Shown: positions 1-9,668, counted from the stretch's first letter. The stretch is DNA of 64,000 nt from Dokdonella_A sp963834755 (GCA_963834755.1 CAWICQ010000012.1:1-64000), one strand, 5' to 3'. Made by a program: numbers and translations. Notes: a model not told the origin generated them from the sequence alone.

Positions 1-945
1 ATTGCCCCTTGCATAAAGGCCGCCGACGTAGGCCGCCTCGTTGCCACTGATCTGACTGTATTTTACAAGAGCGCCCCCGATGGCATCCACGCCGCCGGAA
101 ACGGTGCTGGCTGTATTGCCTTCGACGAAGCTATCAAGCAAGACGACGTTGCCCGGAGTGAAGATGGCGCCGCCAGAGCCAACTGTGCTGTTGGTGATTG
201 CAGAGCTGCTGAGAATCGACGAGTAGTAGAGCTCGACACCGGAACTCGCATAGATTGCTCCGCCCACTGCACCATAGGTCGATCCCGAGTTCTGCGCGGT
301 GCAGTACTTCACTTCCGAATGCGACAGCGCAACGAAACCGCCGGAAAAGATGCAGCCGCCGCGCGCGTTGGTGACTTGGCTGTCCGTGAAGTACTTGGCG
401 CCGTCCTCGACCGTCATGTCGTTGATCTGCAGGGTACCGTTTCCGTCGTGGAGCAACGGCGCATACCTGGTTGCTCCACCGCTGCCCGTGAGGATCAGGC
501 CGAAGGAACCGGGACCTTGCAGCGTGATGTTGTTCTGGAAGAACAGGATTGACCCTGTGGTCAGACTGATGATGCTGCAGCTCAGGTTCGTCAAGTCGAT
601 CGTGTCGCCGTCGACCGCGACGCTCAGTGCGTCTCGAAGGCTGCCCGGGCCACTGTCGTCGCAATTGGTGACAGGGACCGTGGACGCTGGCAGCGCCGGT
701 ATGTCGCGCTGAACAGGATGATGCATCTCCGCCATGGACGGCACCGGCGTGCGCCGCTGCCAGGGCGGGGTACCGGCGGGTATGCGCGATGGCAACGACG
801 CCAGGCTCTGCGCTTGGCGTTGCTCCTGCGAAGACGCTCTAGCATCTGCGGCAACGCCTGCGCCGAGGGCCAATGCGGTTGCCAGGCACGCCGCAAGCGG
901 CTTCAGTCGTGGGGAAAACCTGCGCTTGTGTGTAGCCAGTTCCAT
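1..945 (-). CDS. Secreted right-handed beta-helix protein, N-terminal part (runs off window)
   Basis: An uninterrupted 315-codon frame reads from ATG at 945 to the window edge, so the C-terminus is missing. The start is supported by GGGAGGA a few bases upstream. Residues 1-38 look like a signal peptide (basic start, then an Ala/Leu-rich stretch ending near ADARA). A Pro-rich linker follows. From about residue 95 the sequence reads TNCDDSGPGSLRDAL, the opening of bacterial CSLREA/choice-of-anchor-type parallel beta-helix proteins. Glycine-rich rungs come next (GGAIYASSGVEL, GGAIFTPGNVVL, SGNEAAYVGGLYARGN), each like a coil of a polymorphic outer-membrane or pectate-lyase-like solenoid. Probable role: an exported or surface beta-helix protein of unknown ligand. 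The family call is firm at fold level; no function can be assigned. Confidence 0.8.
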   Translation of the reverse strand, partial: MELATHKRRFSPRLKPLAACLATALALGAGVAADARASSQEQRQAQSLASLPSRIPAGTPPWQRRTPVPSMAEMHHPVQRDIPALPASTVPVTNCDDSGPGSLRDALSVAVDGDTIDLTNLSCSIISLTTGSILFFQNNITLQGPGSFGLILTGSGGATRYAPLLHDGNGTLQINDMTVEDGAKYFTDSQVTNARGGCIFSGGFVALSHSEVKYCTAQNSGSTYGAVGGAIYASSGVELYYSSILSSSAITNSTVGSGGAIFTPGNVVLLDSFVEGNTASTVSGGVDAIGGALVKYSQISGNEAAYVGGLYARGN

Positions 946-1796
946 GAAAATTCCTCCCGTCTTTTCATCAAACAGGCGATCGTCCGGATGGTCGACCGCT
1001 TCTTGCGCACGGGCGAAACCTAACCCATGCGCGGACGGCCTTGCCGCCGTCCTGAACTGATTGTGTTTCTCCTTGATGGCGGAGTTGCCGACATCCTCGC
1101 GAGTCGCCTCACGGCGCCTGGTGCCTTTTGGATCGCCTGGCCCGCGTTCCGGTCATCGATGCATGGCCTTGCGTGTGTCGAATGGTTGCCTCGTTGGCAT
1201 CGAGACTCGTCGCGTCTCTGATCGCAGCGCGCACGGCGCAATCACTTCGCGCTGAGTCTAGGCGCGGAGGTCGGGCACGTCTGTCCATGGACGCCCCGCC
1301 CTCTTGTAGGAAATTGCCGTATGGCGAGTTCGCGCCAATGGCCGCTATTCGCGCGCGGATATCGCGCGCCATTCGCACCGACCAGGCCAAACTGAGACTT
1401 CATTCCTCCCCCTCGAACCGCCGCCTTCCGCGACGATCCGCTGCGACCGTGCAATCCATTTGTCCGGCACACGTGCCAAATCCGCACCGCCCGCACCGGA
1501 CAGTACACGCCTAACCGTTTGCAGGGTCAAGCGATTCGTGCAGCATGATCGCGGCGGGGAAAAAGGAATGTGCGTCGCCACGCACGTGGAGTGTGACGCG
1601 GTGGACGAACCCGGCCGAAAACCGCTTGTCGTGAAGGCCGGGTGAAGGCAGCAGGGTAAAACGAGCGCGATTTCCCGCCTCGAAATGCGGCGCGAAAGGT
1701 CACAATCAACAATGTAAAGCGCGGAATCCTACGCAGGTGCGGCGCCGCGGATTTCCCGGCAGCGATTTCGAAGCGGTTTTTTTTCGGTGCGTGCCG
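946..1796. other. Intergenic stretch, no gene supported
   Basis: About 850 bases between the divergent beta-helix gene start and the 3' end of the thioredoxin gene. Several overlapping open frames exist on both strands, but their products are Arg/Ser/Ala-rich, match no family I recognise and lack convincing ribosome sites. The first hundred or so bases should hold the promoter of the beta-helix gene. An eight-T run lies at about 1777-1784. Nothing else stands out. Confidence 0.5.
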
Positions 1797-2684
1797 CTAG
1801 AACAACAACGACGACATCTTGCGTCGATACGTTCCGACCAGGTCAGCGTCGTCGAGCACGTTGAACGCTGCAACGAGATGCTTGCGCGCAAGGCCGTCGT
1901 TCCAGTTGCGATCGGCCTTGAGCAGGTTGAGCAATTCCTCGAGTCCGCCGGCAGGATCGCCGTCGAGCAGACGGCGCAGACCGAGAAGATCGCGCGCTTC
2001 ATGGTCAGCAGGATTCGCCTTCAGGCGACCTTGCAGGTCTTCGAGCGACGGTGCGTCCTTCAACGCGTGCGCGAGTTCGAGTTGTCCACGCAAGCGCTTC
2101 GTGCGATCGTCCGAAGCGAGATTCGCGGGCAACGTATCGAGCTCCGCCTGCGCCGCCGCCGCGTTGCCCGCGCGCATCTGCGCGAGCGCGAGATCGAGCT
2201 TGAGCTCCGACTTGTCCGGGTTCGCGGCGATTTCCTGCTGGATACGTGCAATCGCCTGTGCCGGTGCTTCTAGGGGTTTCTCGGGCTCGACCTCGTCGAT
2301 TTCGACGAACTCTTCGCCGTCGGTTTCGGCGCCGGGCTGGACATGTTTCGCCAGGAATTCGCGCAGCATGTTCTCGGGCAGCGCGCCGGTGAAGCCGTCG
2401 GCGAGCTGACCTTCGCGCACCAGCACGACGGTCGGAATGCTGCGCACGCCGAACATCGCGGCGAGCTGCTGTTCCTTGTCGCAATCGACCTTCGCGAGCT
2501 TCACCGCGCCGGCGTATTCGCCGACGATTTTTTCGAGCAGCGGGCCGAGCGTTTTGCACGGCCCGCACCAGGTCGCCCAGAAATCGACGAGCACCGGCTG
2601 CTCGAACGACGCGCCGATGACCTCGGTCTCGAAGTTGGCCTGAGTGGCATCGAAGATCGGCGAGGGTAGTGTCTGGTCTGGCAT
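1797..2684 (-). CDS. cnoX: CnoX/YbbN-like thioredoxin with TPR-like C-terminal domain
   Basis: The 295-residue protein has an N-terminal thioredoxin fold (about residues 10-115) with the active site WCGPC at 39-43 and the cis-Pro loop SIPTVV. A linker and an alpha-helical tetratricopeptide-like half (about 140-295) follow; this half contains LALAQMRAGNAAAAQAEL and RDLLGLRRLLDGDPAGGLEEL. This arrangement is that of CnoX (YbbN), a holdase that protects substrates under oxidative stress and hands them to chaperones. E. coli CnoX has lost the first cysteine; this protein keeps both, so it is probably redox-active like the alphaproteobacterial forms (inference). ATG at 2684 was chosen because the thioredoxin domain begins directly after it; the frame extends further upstream only through amidohydrolase sequence. 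It lies downstream of the amidohydrolase with a gap of 92 bases. Confidence 0.88.
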   Translation of the reverse strand: MPDQTLPSPIFDATQANFETEVIGASFEQPVLVDFWATWCGPCKTLGPLLEKIVGEYAGAVKLAKVDCDKEQQLAAMFGVRSIPTVVLVREGQLADGFTGALPENMLREFLAKHVQPGAETDGEEFVEIDEVEPEKPLEAPAQAIARIQQEIAANPDKSELKLDLALAQMRAGNAAAAQAELDTLPANLASDDRTKRLRGQLELAHALKDAPSLEDLQGRLKANPADHEARDLLGLRRLLDGDPAGGLEELLNLLKADRNWNDGLARKHLVAAFNVLDDADLVGTYRRKMSSLLF

Positions 2685-2776
2685 AGGCGGACTCCGAATC
2701 TCGGACCGAGATTGTGCCAGCAGCGAATGAATCCAAGTCTCGCGGTCGCGGGTGATGGTCCCGCGCCCGCGAAACC

Positions 2777-4147
2777 TCAATAGCCCAGGAGTTCCTCGCC
2801 CTGCGCGACCGGCGCCGGCTCGACGACTTGTGCAACCGGAGTCGCCGGCTTTCCGTCCTCCTTGTAGACGACACCATCCTTCATCACGAAAGCGACTTTC
2901 TGCATCACCGTGATGTCCTCGAGCGGATTGCCTTCGACCGCGATCACGTCGGCGAATTTGCCCGGCTCGACCGTGCCGAGATCCTTGGACTTCTTGAGGA
3001 GCTCGGCCGCATGCGTCGTCGCCGCCTGCAGAGCGAACGCCGGCGGCATGCCGGCTTCGACCATGTACTGGAATTCCTTCGCGTTCTGTCCATGCGGATA
3101 AACCGCGGCGTCCGTACCGAATGCGATCTTGACGCCCGCCTTGTACGCCTTGCCGGCGGTCGCCTGGATGATCGGGCCGACCTGCTTCGCCTTGGCCGCG
3201 ACCTGTGGCGGGTAATAGCCCGGCACGCTGGCTTTCTCCTCGACGAATTTGCCGGCGATGATCGTCGGCACGTACCACGTGCCGTGCTCCTTCATCAGCT
3301 TCATGTCGGCATCGTCCATGAACGTGCCGTGCTCGATCGAATCGACGCCGCCGATGACCGCGCGGCGGATCGCTTCGGCGCCGTGCGCGTGCGCCGCGAC
3401 CGTGAATCCGTAATCGTGCGCGGCGGCAACAACGGCCTTGATTTCGTCGATCGTCAGCTGCGCGTTGTCGACGCTCGAGCTCTCATCGAGCACGCCGCCG
3501 GACGGCATGATCTTGATCAGGTCCACGCCGTCCTTGTAGTGCTGACGGACCGCTTTCCACGCGTCGTCGGCACCATTGATGATGCCGTCCTTCGGCCCGG
3601 GATCGCCGGCGAGGTCCTTGCGATAGCCGTCGGTACCGTCCGCGTGTCCGCCGGTCGATCCGATGGGCGCTCCGGCGACGAACATGCGCGGGCCGGGCAC
3701 AACCCCCGCATTGATCGCGTTGCGCAATGCAACCGATTCGCCGTTGCTGTCACCGACGTTGCGCACGGTGGTGAAGCCCGCCTGCAGCGTGCGCTCCGCA
3801 TAAACCGTCGAGCGGATCGCGTAGTCGGCGATGTTCCAGCGGAATCGATCCGTATAGCCGGTTGGGCTGGTCTGGCTGGTGAGATGGGTGTGACTGTCGA
3901 TCAGGCCGGGGAGACACGTTGCGTTGCCGAGCTCGACGGTCTGCGCACCCGAGGCCTGATCGTGTCCCGCCTTGACATCCTTGATGCGCTTGCCTTCCGT
4001 GACGATCGTCGTCTCGCCGAGGAGCTTGCCGGTGGTTGCATCGAAGAGATGTCCACAGTGGAGTACGACCGTCGGCGACTGGGTTTCCTCCGCCATCGCG
4101 GGCGTCGTCATAAGCAAGGCGAGGACGGCTAGGGGCTTGAGTTGCAT
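2777..4147 (-). CDS. Secreted metal-dependent amidohydrolase (imidazolonepropionase/prolidase-like)
   Basis: The 456-residue protein starts with a clear signal peptide (residues 1-19, ending AMA), so it is exported. The amidohydrolase TIM-barrel motifs are all present: HTH metal ligands at H86 and H88 in GLIDSHTHL, the candidate carbamylated lysine K212 in DLIKIMPSGG, H253 in AAHAHG, H273 in IEHG, and the catalytic Asp D346 in FGTDAAVYPHG. These fit the binuclear-metal subgroup that includes Xaa-Pro dipeptidase-like and related secreted amidohydrolases. The natural substrate cannot be read from sequence; a dipeptide or cyclic amide is likely. The C-terminus ends in a Pro/Val-rich tail. It is divergent from leuS across about 250 bases that should contain both promoters. 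Confidence 0.85.
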   Translation of the reverse strand: MQLKPLAVLALLMTTPAMAEETQSPTVVLHCGHLFDATTGKLLGETTIVTEGKRIKDVKAGHDQASGAQTVELGNATCLPGLIDSHTHLTSQTSPTGYTDRFRWNIADYAIRSTVYAERTLQAGFTTVRNVGDSNGESVALRNAINAGVVPGPRMFVAGAPIGSTGGHADGTDGYRKDLAGDPGPKDGIINGADDAWKAVRQHYKDGVDLIKIMPSGGVLDESSSVDNAQLTIDEIKAVVAAAHDYGFTVAAHAHGAEAIRRAVIGGVDSIEHGTFMDDADMKLMKEHGTWYVPTIIAGKFVEEKASVPGYYPPQVAAKAKQVGPIIQATAGKAYKAGVKIAFGTDAAVYPHGQNAKEFQYMVEAGMPPAFALQAATTHAAELLKKSKDLGTVEPGKFADVIAVEGNPLEDITVMQKVAFVMKDGVVYKEDGKPATPVAQVVEPAPVAQGEELLGY

Positions 4148-4396
4148 GGCGATGTTCCCGGCTGAACGAGCACAGGATCATAACGTGCGCGTCCGTCGTC
4201 GCATGGGCCATTCGACCTATGGCGCGCCGACACTGCAGGTCTATTGGACGAGGTCCCGGACGCCGGCGCGCATCGGTCTCGACATCGGAAGCCACGTGCT
4301 CCGTTGGACGCGCGGATTGTCGCCGAAGGCGGCGCTGCGCTAGTCTGCAAGGCCCTTCGAGATCGCCGTACCGGCGCGGCATGCAGCGCAAATCCC

Positions 4397-7117
4397 ATGC
4401 AGGAAATCTACGATCCCAAATCGGTCGAAGCCGCCGCGCAAAAATTCTGGAACGAATCGCGCGCCTTCTTCGTCGACGAAAAATCGTCGAAGCCGAAGTT
4501 TTATTGCCTTTCGATGCTGCCGTACCCGTCGGGTGCGCTGCACATGGGGCACGTGCGCAACTACACGATCGGCGACGTGATCAGCCGTTACCAGCGCATG
4601 CAAGGCAAGAACGTGCTGCAGCCGATGGGGTGGGATGCGTTCGGCTTGCCCGCAGAGAACGCGGCGATCAAGAACAACACCGCGCCTGCGAAGTGGACCT
4701 ACGCGAACATCGAGCACATGCGCGCGCAGCTCGCGACGCTCGGCTATGCGATCGACTGGTCGCGCGAGTTCGCGACGAGCAAACCGGACTATTACGTGCA
4801 TGAGCAGCGCATGTTCGTGCGTTTGTTCAAGAAGGGCCTCGCGTATCGCAAACAGTCGGTCGTGAATTGGGATCCGGTCGATCAGACTGTGCTCGCGAAT
4901 GAGCAAGTCATCGATGGTCGCGGCTGGCGCACCGGTGCGCTGGTCGAAAAGCGCGAGATCCCGCAGTGGTTCCTCAAGATCACCGCGTATGCCGATGAGC
5001 TTTTGAACAACCTCGATCGCATGCCGGGCTGGCCCGACGCGGTCAAGATCATGCAGCGCAACTGGATCGGGCGGTCGGAAGGGCTTGAGATCCAGTTCTC
5101 GGTGAAAGGCGAAACCGAACCGCTGACCATATTCACGACGCGGCCCGATACGCTGATGGGCGCGACCTATCTCGCAATCGCGGCGGAACATCCGCTGGCG
5201 ATGAAGGCGGCTCGATCCAAACCGCTCGTCGCGGCGTTCATCGACGAATGTCGTCACGGCGGCACCGCCCAAGCCGATATCGAGACGCAGGAGAAGAAAG
5301 GCATTGATACCGGCCTCGTCGCGATCCATCCGGTAACCGGCGAAGAACTGCCGATCTGGATCGCGAACTTCGTGCTGATGGGTTACGGCACCGGCGCCGT
5401 GATGTCGGTTCCGGCGCACGATCAGCGCGATTGGGAATTCGCGACGAAGTACGACCTGTTGATCAAGATGGTCATCGTCAGCGATGCGGTGCGCGATGCG
5501 ATCGCCGAGCTCGGTCGCGATGCGGCGAAGAATCCCGATGCGATGAGTGCGGCGCTCGGCGAAAGCCGCGCTATCGATGTCTACGAGCCCGGAGCCGCCG
5601 AAAGCATCGTCGCCGAATTCGAGCGCGGCATCATCGAGAACAGTGCGTACACCGACTACGGATGGCTGGTGAACTCGGGCGAGTTCGACGGCCTCGATTA
5701 CCGCGGTGCGTTCGATGCGCTCGCCGCGCTGTTCGAGAAGGTCGGTACCGGCGCGCGCCGAGTGAACTATCGCCTGCGCGACTGGGGCGTCTCGCGCCAG
5801 CGCTATTGGGGTTGTCCGATTCCAATCATCTATTGCGCGAAGTGCGGCGCAGTGCCGGTGCCGGAGGATCAGTTGCCGGTCGTGCTGCCGGAAAACGTCG
5901 AATTCACCGGCGTGCGTTCGCCGATCAAGTCCGATCCTGAGTGGCGCAAGACGACGTGTCCGGTTTGTGGCGGCCCCGCCGAGCGCGAGACCGACACGTT
6001 CGACACCTTCATGGAATCGAGCTGGTACTACGCGCGCTACACGAGCCCGGGCGCGAGGGATATGGTCGACGCGCGCGCGAACTACTGGTTGCCGGTCGAT
6101 CAATACATCGGCGGCATCGAGCACGCGATCCTGCATCTTCTGTACTTTCGCTTCTATCACAAGCTGCTACGCGACGAAGGCCTCGTGCATTCGGACGAAC
6201 CGGCGACGAACCTCCTGTGCCAGGGCATGGTCATCGCCGAAACGTTTTATCGCGAGGAGAAGGACGGCTCGAAGACGTGGATCAATCCCGCGGACGTCGA
6301 GATCCGCCGCGACGAGCGCGCGCGCGTCGTCGGCGCCGTGTTGAAGGCCGACGGCGAACCGGTCGAGATCGGCGGCACCGAGAAAATGTCGAAGTCGAAG
6401 AACAACGGTGTCGATCCACAGTCGATGGTCGACAAGTATGGCGCCGACACGGTGCGCCTGTTCTCGATGTTCGCCGCGCCGCCGGATCAATCGCTGGAAT
6501 GGAACGAGGCTGGCGTCGAAGGCATGGCGCGATTCCTGCGCCGTTTCTGGCGCGAAGTCACGACGCACGCGGCGAATCCGGATCACCCAACGGTCGATGC
6601 GTCGAAATTGAATGTGGCGCAGAAGACGCTCCGACGCCAGGTGCACGAGACGATCCAGAAAGTCTCCGACGACATCGGCCGCCGCTACGCGTTCAACACC
6701 GCGATCGCGGCGCTGATGGAGTTGCTCAATGCGGTCGGGAAATTCGACGATGCGAGCGATCAAGGCCGCGCCGTGCGTCACGAAGCGCTCGAAGCGATGG
6801 TGTTGCTGTTGAACCCGGTCACGCCGCACATCAGCCATGCGCTCTGGCAAGTGCTCGGGCATCCGATCGGTCCCGGACCGCTCGACGATCACGCATGGCC
6901 GCGCGCTGACGTCGCGGCGCTGGCCAAGGATTCAATCACGCTGGCGGTTCAGGTCAACGGCAAGCTACGCGGCACGATCGACGTGTCGGTCTCGGCGGCC
7001 CGTGATGAGATCGAACGGACGGCGTTGGCCGAACCGAAAGTCGCCGAATTCGTCGCCGGACTGACGCCGAAGAAGATCATCGTCGTGCCGGGCAAGATCG
7101 TGAATATCGTCGTTTGA
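4397..7117 (+). CDS. leuS: Leucyl-tRNA synthetase
   Basis: This cytosolic class I aminoacyl-tRNA synthetase charges tRNA-Leu. The 906-residue product has the HIGH-type motif HMGH at 49-52 and KMSKS at 663-667 (EKMSKSKNNG), with the large CP1 editing domain between them (TTRPDTLMGATY, GYGTGAVMSVPAHDQRDWEFA). A zinc-ribbon-like CxxC pair (IYCAKCG, TTCPVCG) precedes DTFDTFMESSWYY. The frame opens further upstream, but ATG 4397 (MQEIYDPKSVE) matches the usual family N-terminus. No strong Shine-Dalgarno sequence is visible. At 906 residues it is slightly longer than the E. coli enzyme (860). It heads a conserved leuS-lptE-holA-nadD run. Confidence 0.97.
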   Translation: MQEIYDPKSVEAAAQKFWNESRAFFVDEKSSKPKFYCLSMLPYPSGALHMGHVRNYTIGDVISRYQRMQGKNVLQPMGWDAFGLPAENAAIKNNTAPAKWTYANIEHMRAQLATLGYAIDWSREFATSKPDYYVHEQRMFVRLFKKGLAYRKQSVVNWDPVDQTVLANEQVIDGRGWRTGALVEKREIPQWFLKITAYADELLNNLDRMPGWPDAVKIMQRNWIGRSEGLEIQFSVKGETEPLTIFTTRPDTLMGATYLAIAAEHPLAMKAARSKPLVAAFIDECRHGGTAQADIETQEKKGIDTGLVAIHPVTGEELPIWIANFVLMGYGTGAVMSVPAHDQRDWEFATKYDLLIKMVIVSDAVRDAIAELGRDAAKNPDAMSAALGESRAIDVYEPGAAESIVAEFERGIIENSAYTDYGWLVNSGEFDGLDYRGAFDALAALFEKVGTGARRVNYRLRDWGVSRQRYWGCPIPIIYCAKCGAVPVPEDQLPVVLPENVEFTGVRSPIKSDPEWRKTTCPVCGGPAERETDTFDTFMESSWYYARYTSPGARDMVDARANYWLPVDQYIGGIEHAILHLLYFRFYHKLLRDEGLVHSDEPATNLLCQGMVIAETFYREEKDGSKTWINPADVEIRRDERARVVGAVLKADGEPVEIGGTEKMSKSKNNGVDPQSMVDKYGADTVRLFSMFAAPPDQSLEWNEAGVEGMARFLRRFWREVTTHAANPDHPTVDASKLNVAQKTLRRQVHETIQKVSDDIGRRYAFNTAIAALMELLNAVGKFDDASDQGRAVRHEALEAMVLLLNPVTPHISHALWQVLGHPIGPGPLDDHAWPRADVAALAKDSITLAVQVNGKLRGTIDVSVSAARDEIERTALAEPKVAEFVAGLTPKKIIVVPGKIVNIVV

Positions 7118-7146
7118 GGTGGATGTCGTCGTCCGAATATCCCGCA

Positions 7147-7240
7147 CGTCGTCCCGGCGAAAGCCGGAACCATTTTGACTTCCGCGTTACGATGTTCCGT
7201 CAAGGCGCGAAACGGGATCCCGGCTTTCGCCGGGATGACG
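7147..7240. repeat. REP-like palindromic repeat between leuS and lptE
   Basis: Two 21-base arms, 7147-7167 and 7220-7240, are inverted copies matching at 20 of 21 positions, with core CCCGGCGAAAGCCGG. Translated fragments of this element read VIPAKAGI and FAGTT, typical of an abundant proteobacterial dispersed repeat. It lies in the leuS-lptE gap, where the transcript could fold into a long stem. Confidence 0.85.
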
Positions 7241-7393
7241 AATTGCAACCAGGTGGACGAACGTTGGCCGAAATAGGGCCGTCAACAGGCGGCCGAACAT
7301 AAGCAGCCGAACGGTCGGCGCCTGGCTCGAACGCTGGCAGTCGCCGTATGATCTCCTCGAAGATCGCTTTCCGATCCGTCCCGGAACCCGCAC

Positions 7394-7903
7394 ATGACTC
7401 TGCGCCGCCTGTCGATCCTTCCGCTCGCCGCTGCCGCCTTGCTGATGGCGGGATGCGGTTTCCATCTGCGCAAGGAAGCCGAACTGCCGGCGAGCATGAA
7501 GAAGGTGCATATTCAGATCGCCGATCCGTCGAGTCCGCTGGCCAAGGATCTTGCCAAGGCGCTGCCGCGCTCGGGAACCGAGATCGTCGACAACGTCGAA
7601 CCCGGCGTCGCCGTAATGAACATCAGCGCGAACGCATTTTCCACCGACGTGCTCACGGTCGGTGGCAACGCGCGCGCCACCGAATATGCGCTGCGCTATC
7701 ACGTCGAGCTCGAGGTGCAGGATGCCGCAGGCACCGCGCTGCTGCCCAAGCAGACGATCGAGCTGTCGCGCGAGTTCACGTTCGACGCGAGCCAAGCACT
7801 CGGCGTCGCGGCGGAGGTTGATCTGTTGACGCAGGAGCTGCAGCGCGACATGACGCAGACGATCCTGCGCCGGCTCGAGGCGCTCGCCAACGCGGGCAAC
7901 TAG
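7394..7903 (+). CDS. lptE: LPS assembly lipoprotein LptE
   Basis: LptE is the outer-membrane lipoprotein that plugs the LptD barrel and helps place lipopolysaccharide in the outer leaflet. The 169-residue product has a lipoprotein signal with lipobox LMAGC, cysteine at residue 21, followed by GFHLRK, the usual LptE opening. The middle carries YALRYHVELEVQD and the C-terminus LTQELQRDMTQTILRRLEAL, both typical of the family. It sits between leuS and holA, as in many gammaproteobacteria, and this supports the call. A palindromic repeat separates it from leuS, so it may have its own promoter or be regulated by the hairpin (inference). Confidence 0.93.
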   Translation: MTLRRLSILPLAAAALLMAGCGFHLRKEAELPASMKKVHIQIADPSSPLAKDLAKALPRSGTEIVDNVEPGVAVMNISANAFSTDVLTVGGNARATEYALRYHVELEVQDAAGTALLPKQTIELSREFTFDASQALGVAAEVDLLTQELQRDMTQTILRRLEALANAGN

Positions 7904-7924
7904 TCGGCCGCGTAGAATGCGCGC

Positions 7925-8965
7925 ATGCCGACCACGCTTCCGGCGTTTCGCAAACATCTTTCGGGTACAGCCTTAAAGCAGGTCTACCTGATCGCGGGCG
8001 CCGAGCACTTGCTCGTGCTCGAGGCCGCGGACGTGTTGCGCGAGCGCGCGCGCGAGCTCGGCTACGTCGAGCGCGAAGTGCTCGACGTCGAAAGCGGCTT
8101 CGACTGGAACCGTCTTGCCGATGCGAGCCGCGAGCTCTCGCTGTTCGCCACTCGCAAACTCATCGATCTGCGTCTGCCTAGCGGCAAGCCGGGTCGCGAA
8201 GGCAGCGCGGCGATGGTCGCGTATTGCGATTCGCCGCCGCCCGACACCGTGCTGCTGATCACCGCGAACGACTGGAGCAAGGCGCACGAAGGCGCCTGGG
8301 TCAAGGCGATCGAGCAAATCGGCGTTTTCGTTCCGGTCTGGCCGCTGCGGCGCGAGGAATTGCCGGCCTGGATCGGCGCGCGCATGGCGAGTCGCGGCGT
8401 CGCAGCGTCGCCCGACGCGATCGCTTGGCTGGCGGACCGCGTCGAAGGCAACCTGCTCGCGGCGGCGCAGGAGATCGACAAGCTCGCCTTGCTCGACGAC
8501 AAGCGCCCGCTCGATGTCGCCGCGCTCGAAGCCGGCATCGCCGACGACGCCCGCTACGACGTGTTCCGACTCGCCGATGCGGCGATCGGCGGCGACGCGG
8601 GTCGCGCGCTAAAGATCGTCGCCGGACTCCGCGCGGAAGGCGAAGATCTGATTCCGTTGCTCGGCTGGATGCTGAGTCAGCTGCGCACTTTGCAACGGCT
8701 CGCGGATGCGGGACCGAATCTCGCGGCCGCGCTGCGCGGCGAGCGCATCTGGCCTGCGCGCGAAAATCTGTACCGGCGCGCTTTGCGGAGTGCCGATGCC
8801 GCGCACTGGGAACGCTGCATCGCGCAGGCCGCGCACATCGATTGCGTGGCGAAGGGCCAGTATCTCGATGCCGGCGGCAAATCGTGGGGCGATGGTTGGC
8901 GCGAGCTCGAGCGCCTCATCGTCGCGATCGCGAAACCGCGCGCCGCGGCGGAATTGATCGCATGA
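7925..8965 (+). CDS. holA: DNA polymerase III subunit delta
   Basis: HolA is the delta subunit of the clamp loader, which opens the beta clamp. The 346-residue product has the delta N-terminal AAA-like domain (YLIAGAEHLLVLEAADVLRERA), a central lid region (LADRVEGNLLAAAQEIDKLALL, a strong family signature) and a C-terminal collar domain (LLGWMLSQLRTLQRL). Delta carries no functional P-loop, and none is seen here. The start ATG 7925 lies 21 bases after lptE. Its neighbours lptE and nadD match the E. coli order. Confidence 0.93.
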   Translation: MPTTLPAFRKHLSGTALKQVYLIAGAEHLLVLEAADVLRERARELGYVEREVLDVESGFDWNRLADASRELSLFATRKLIDLRLPSGKPGREGSAAMVAYCDSPPPDTVLLITANDWSKAHEGAWVKAIEQIGVFVPVWPLRREELPAWIGARMASRGVAASPDAIAWLADRVEGNLLAAAQEIDKLALLDDKRPLDVAALEAGIADDARYDVFRLADAAIGGDAGRALKIVAGLRAEGEDLIPLLGWMLSQLRTLQRLADAGPNLAAALRGERIWPARENLYRRALRSADAAHWERCIAQAAHIDCVAKGQYLDAGGKSWGDGWRELERLIVAIAKPRAAAELIA

Positions 8966-9026
8966 TGGACAGACGCAGGCGTGTCGCGCGGCACGCGCGG
9001 GCGCATGACGTCCGGATCGCGCGTCG

Positions 9027-9668
9027 ATGAGCCGGCCGCTCGCCATCCTCGGCGGCACATTCGATCCGGTGCACAACGCGCACCTGCGCGTCGCGTGGGA
9101 AGCGGCGGAGCGGCTCGACGCGGAAGTGCGCCTGATGCTGGCTAATGTTCCGCCGCACCGCGATCAACCCGTCGCGAGCGCGCGCGAACGCGCGGCGATT
9201 CTACGCGCCGCGTTGCTCGGGCAGGACCGCCTCGTGCTCGACGAGCGCGAGCTCGACCGCGAAGGTCCTTCGTGGACGATCGATACGCTGATCGATCTGC
9301 GCAACGAGATCGGCAGCGAGCGTCCACTCATATTGCTGATCGGCGCCGATGCCTTTCTCGGCCTGCCATCGTGGCATCGCTGGGGCGAATTGTTCGACCA
9401 CGCGCACATCGGCGTGCTGACGCGTCCCGGACACGAGATCGCATCGTTGCCGACCGAGCTGCGCATCAAGGTCGCATCGCGTCGCTGCGCCGACGCGCTC
9501 GCGTTGACACAAACGCCTGCCGGCCGCGTTCTGCAGATGCCGGTCACGCCGCTCGAAATTTCCGCGACATACGTGCGCGAGCTGCTCGCGGCGGGTGCAG
9601 AGCCTCGTTATCTGATGCCGGATGCGGTGATCGAGAATCCGGCGCTGCTCGCGCCTTACCGCCGCTGA
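9027..9668 (+). CDS. nadD: Nicotinate-nucleotide adenylyltransferase
   Basis: NadD converts nicotinate mononucleotide and ATP to deamido-NAD in NAD biosynthesis. The 213-residue product starts with the nucleotidyltransferase motif GGTFDPVHNAHLRVA (residues 9-23, HxxH-type active site) and has LLIGADAFLGLPSWHRW and the ISATYVRELL motif near the C-terminus, matching the ISSTxIR signature. The length is normal for the family. It follows holA after 61 bases. The usual downstream partner rsfS is separated from it here by an opposite-strand helicase gene. Confidence 0.95.
   Translation: MSRPLAILGGTFDPVHNAHLRVAWEAAERLDAEVRLMLANVPPHRDQPVASARERAAILRAALLGQDRLVLDERELDREGPSWTIDTLIDLRNEIGSERPLILLIGADAFLGLPSWHRWGELFDHAHIGVLTRPGHEIASLPTELRIKVASRRCADALALTQTPAGRVLQMPVTPLEISATYVRELLAAGAEPRYLMPDAVIENPALLAPYRR

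Noticed and set aside
1128..1514. 128-codon plus-strand frame in the first intergenic region
   Set aside because: Composition is Arg/Ser/Ala-rich and overlaps equally open frames on the other strand; no ribosome site and no family.
4340..6160. 606-codon minus-strand frame opposite leuS
   Set aside because: Antisense shadow of an unmistakable LeuRS; no domain, no ribosome site.
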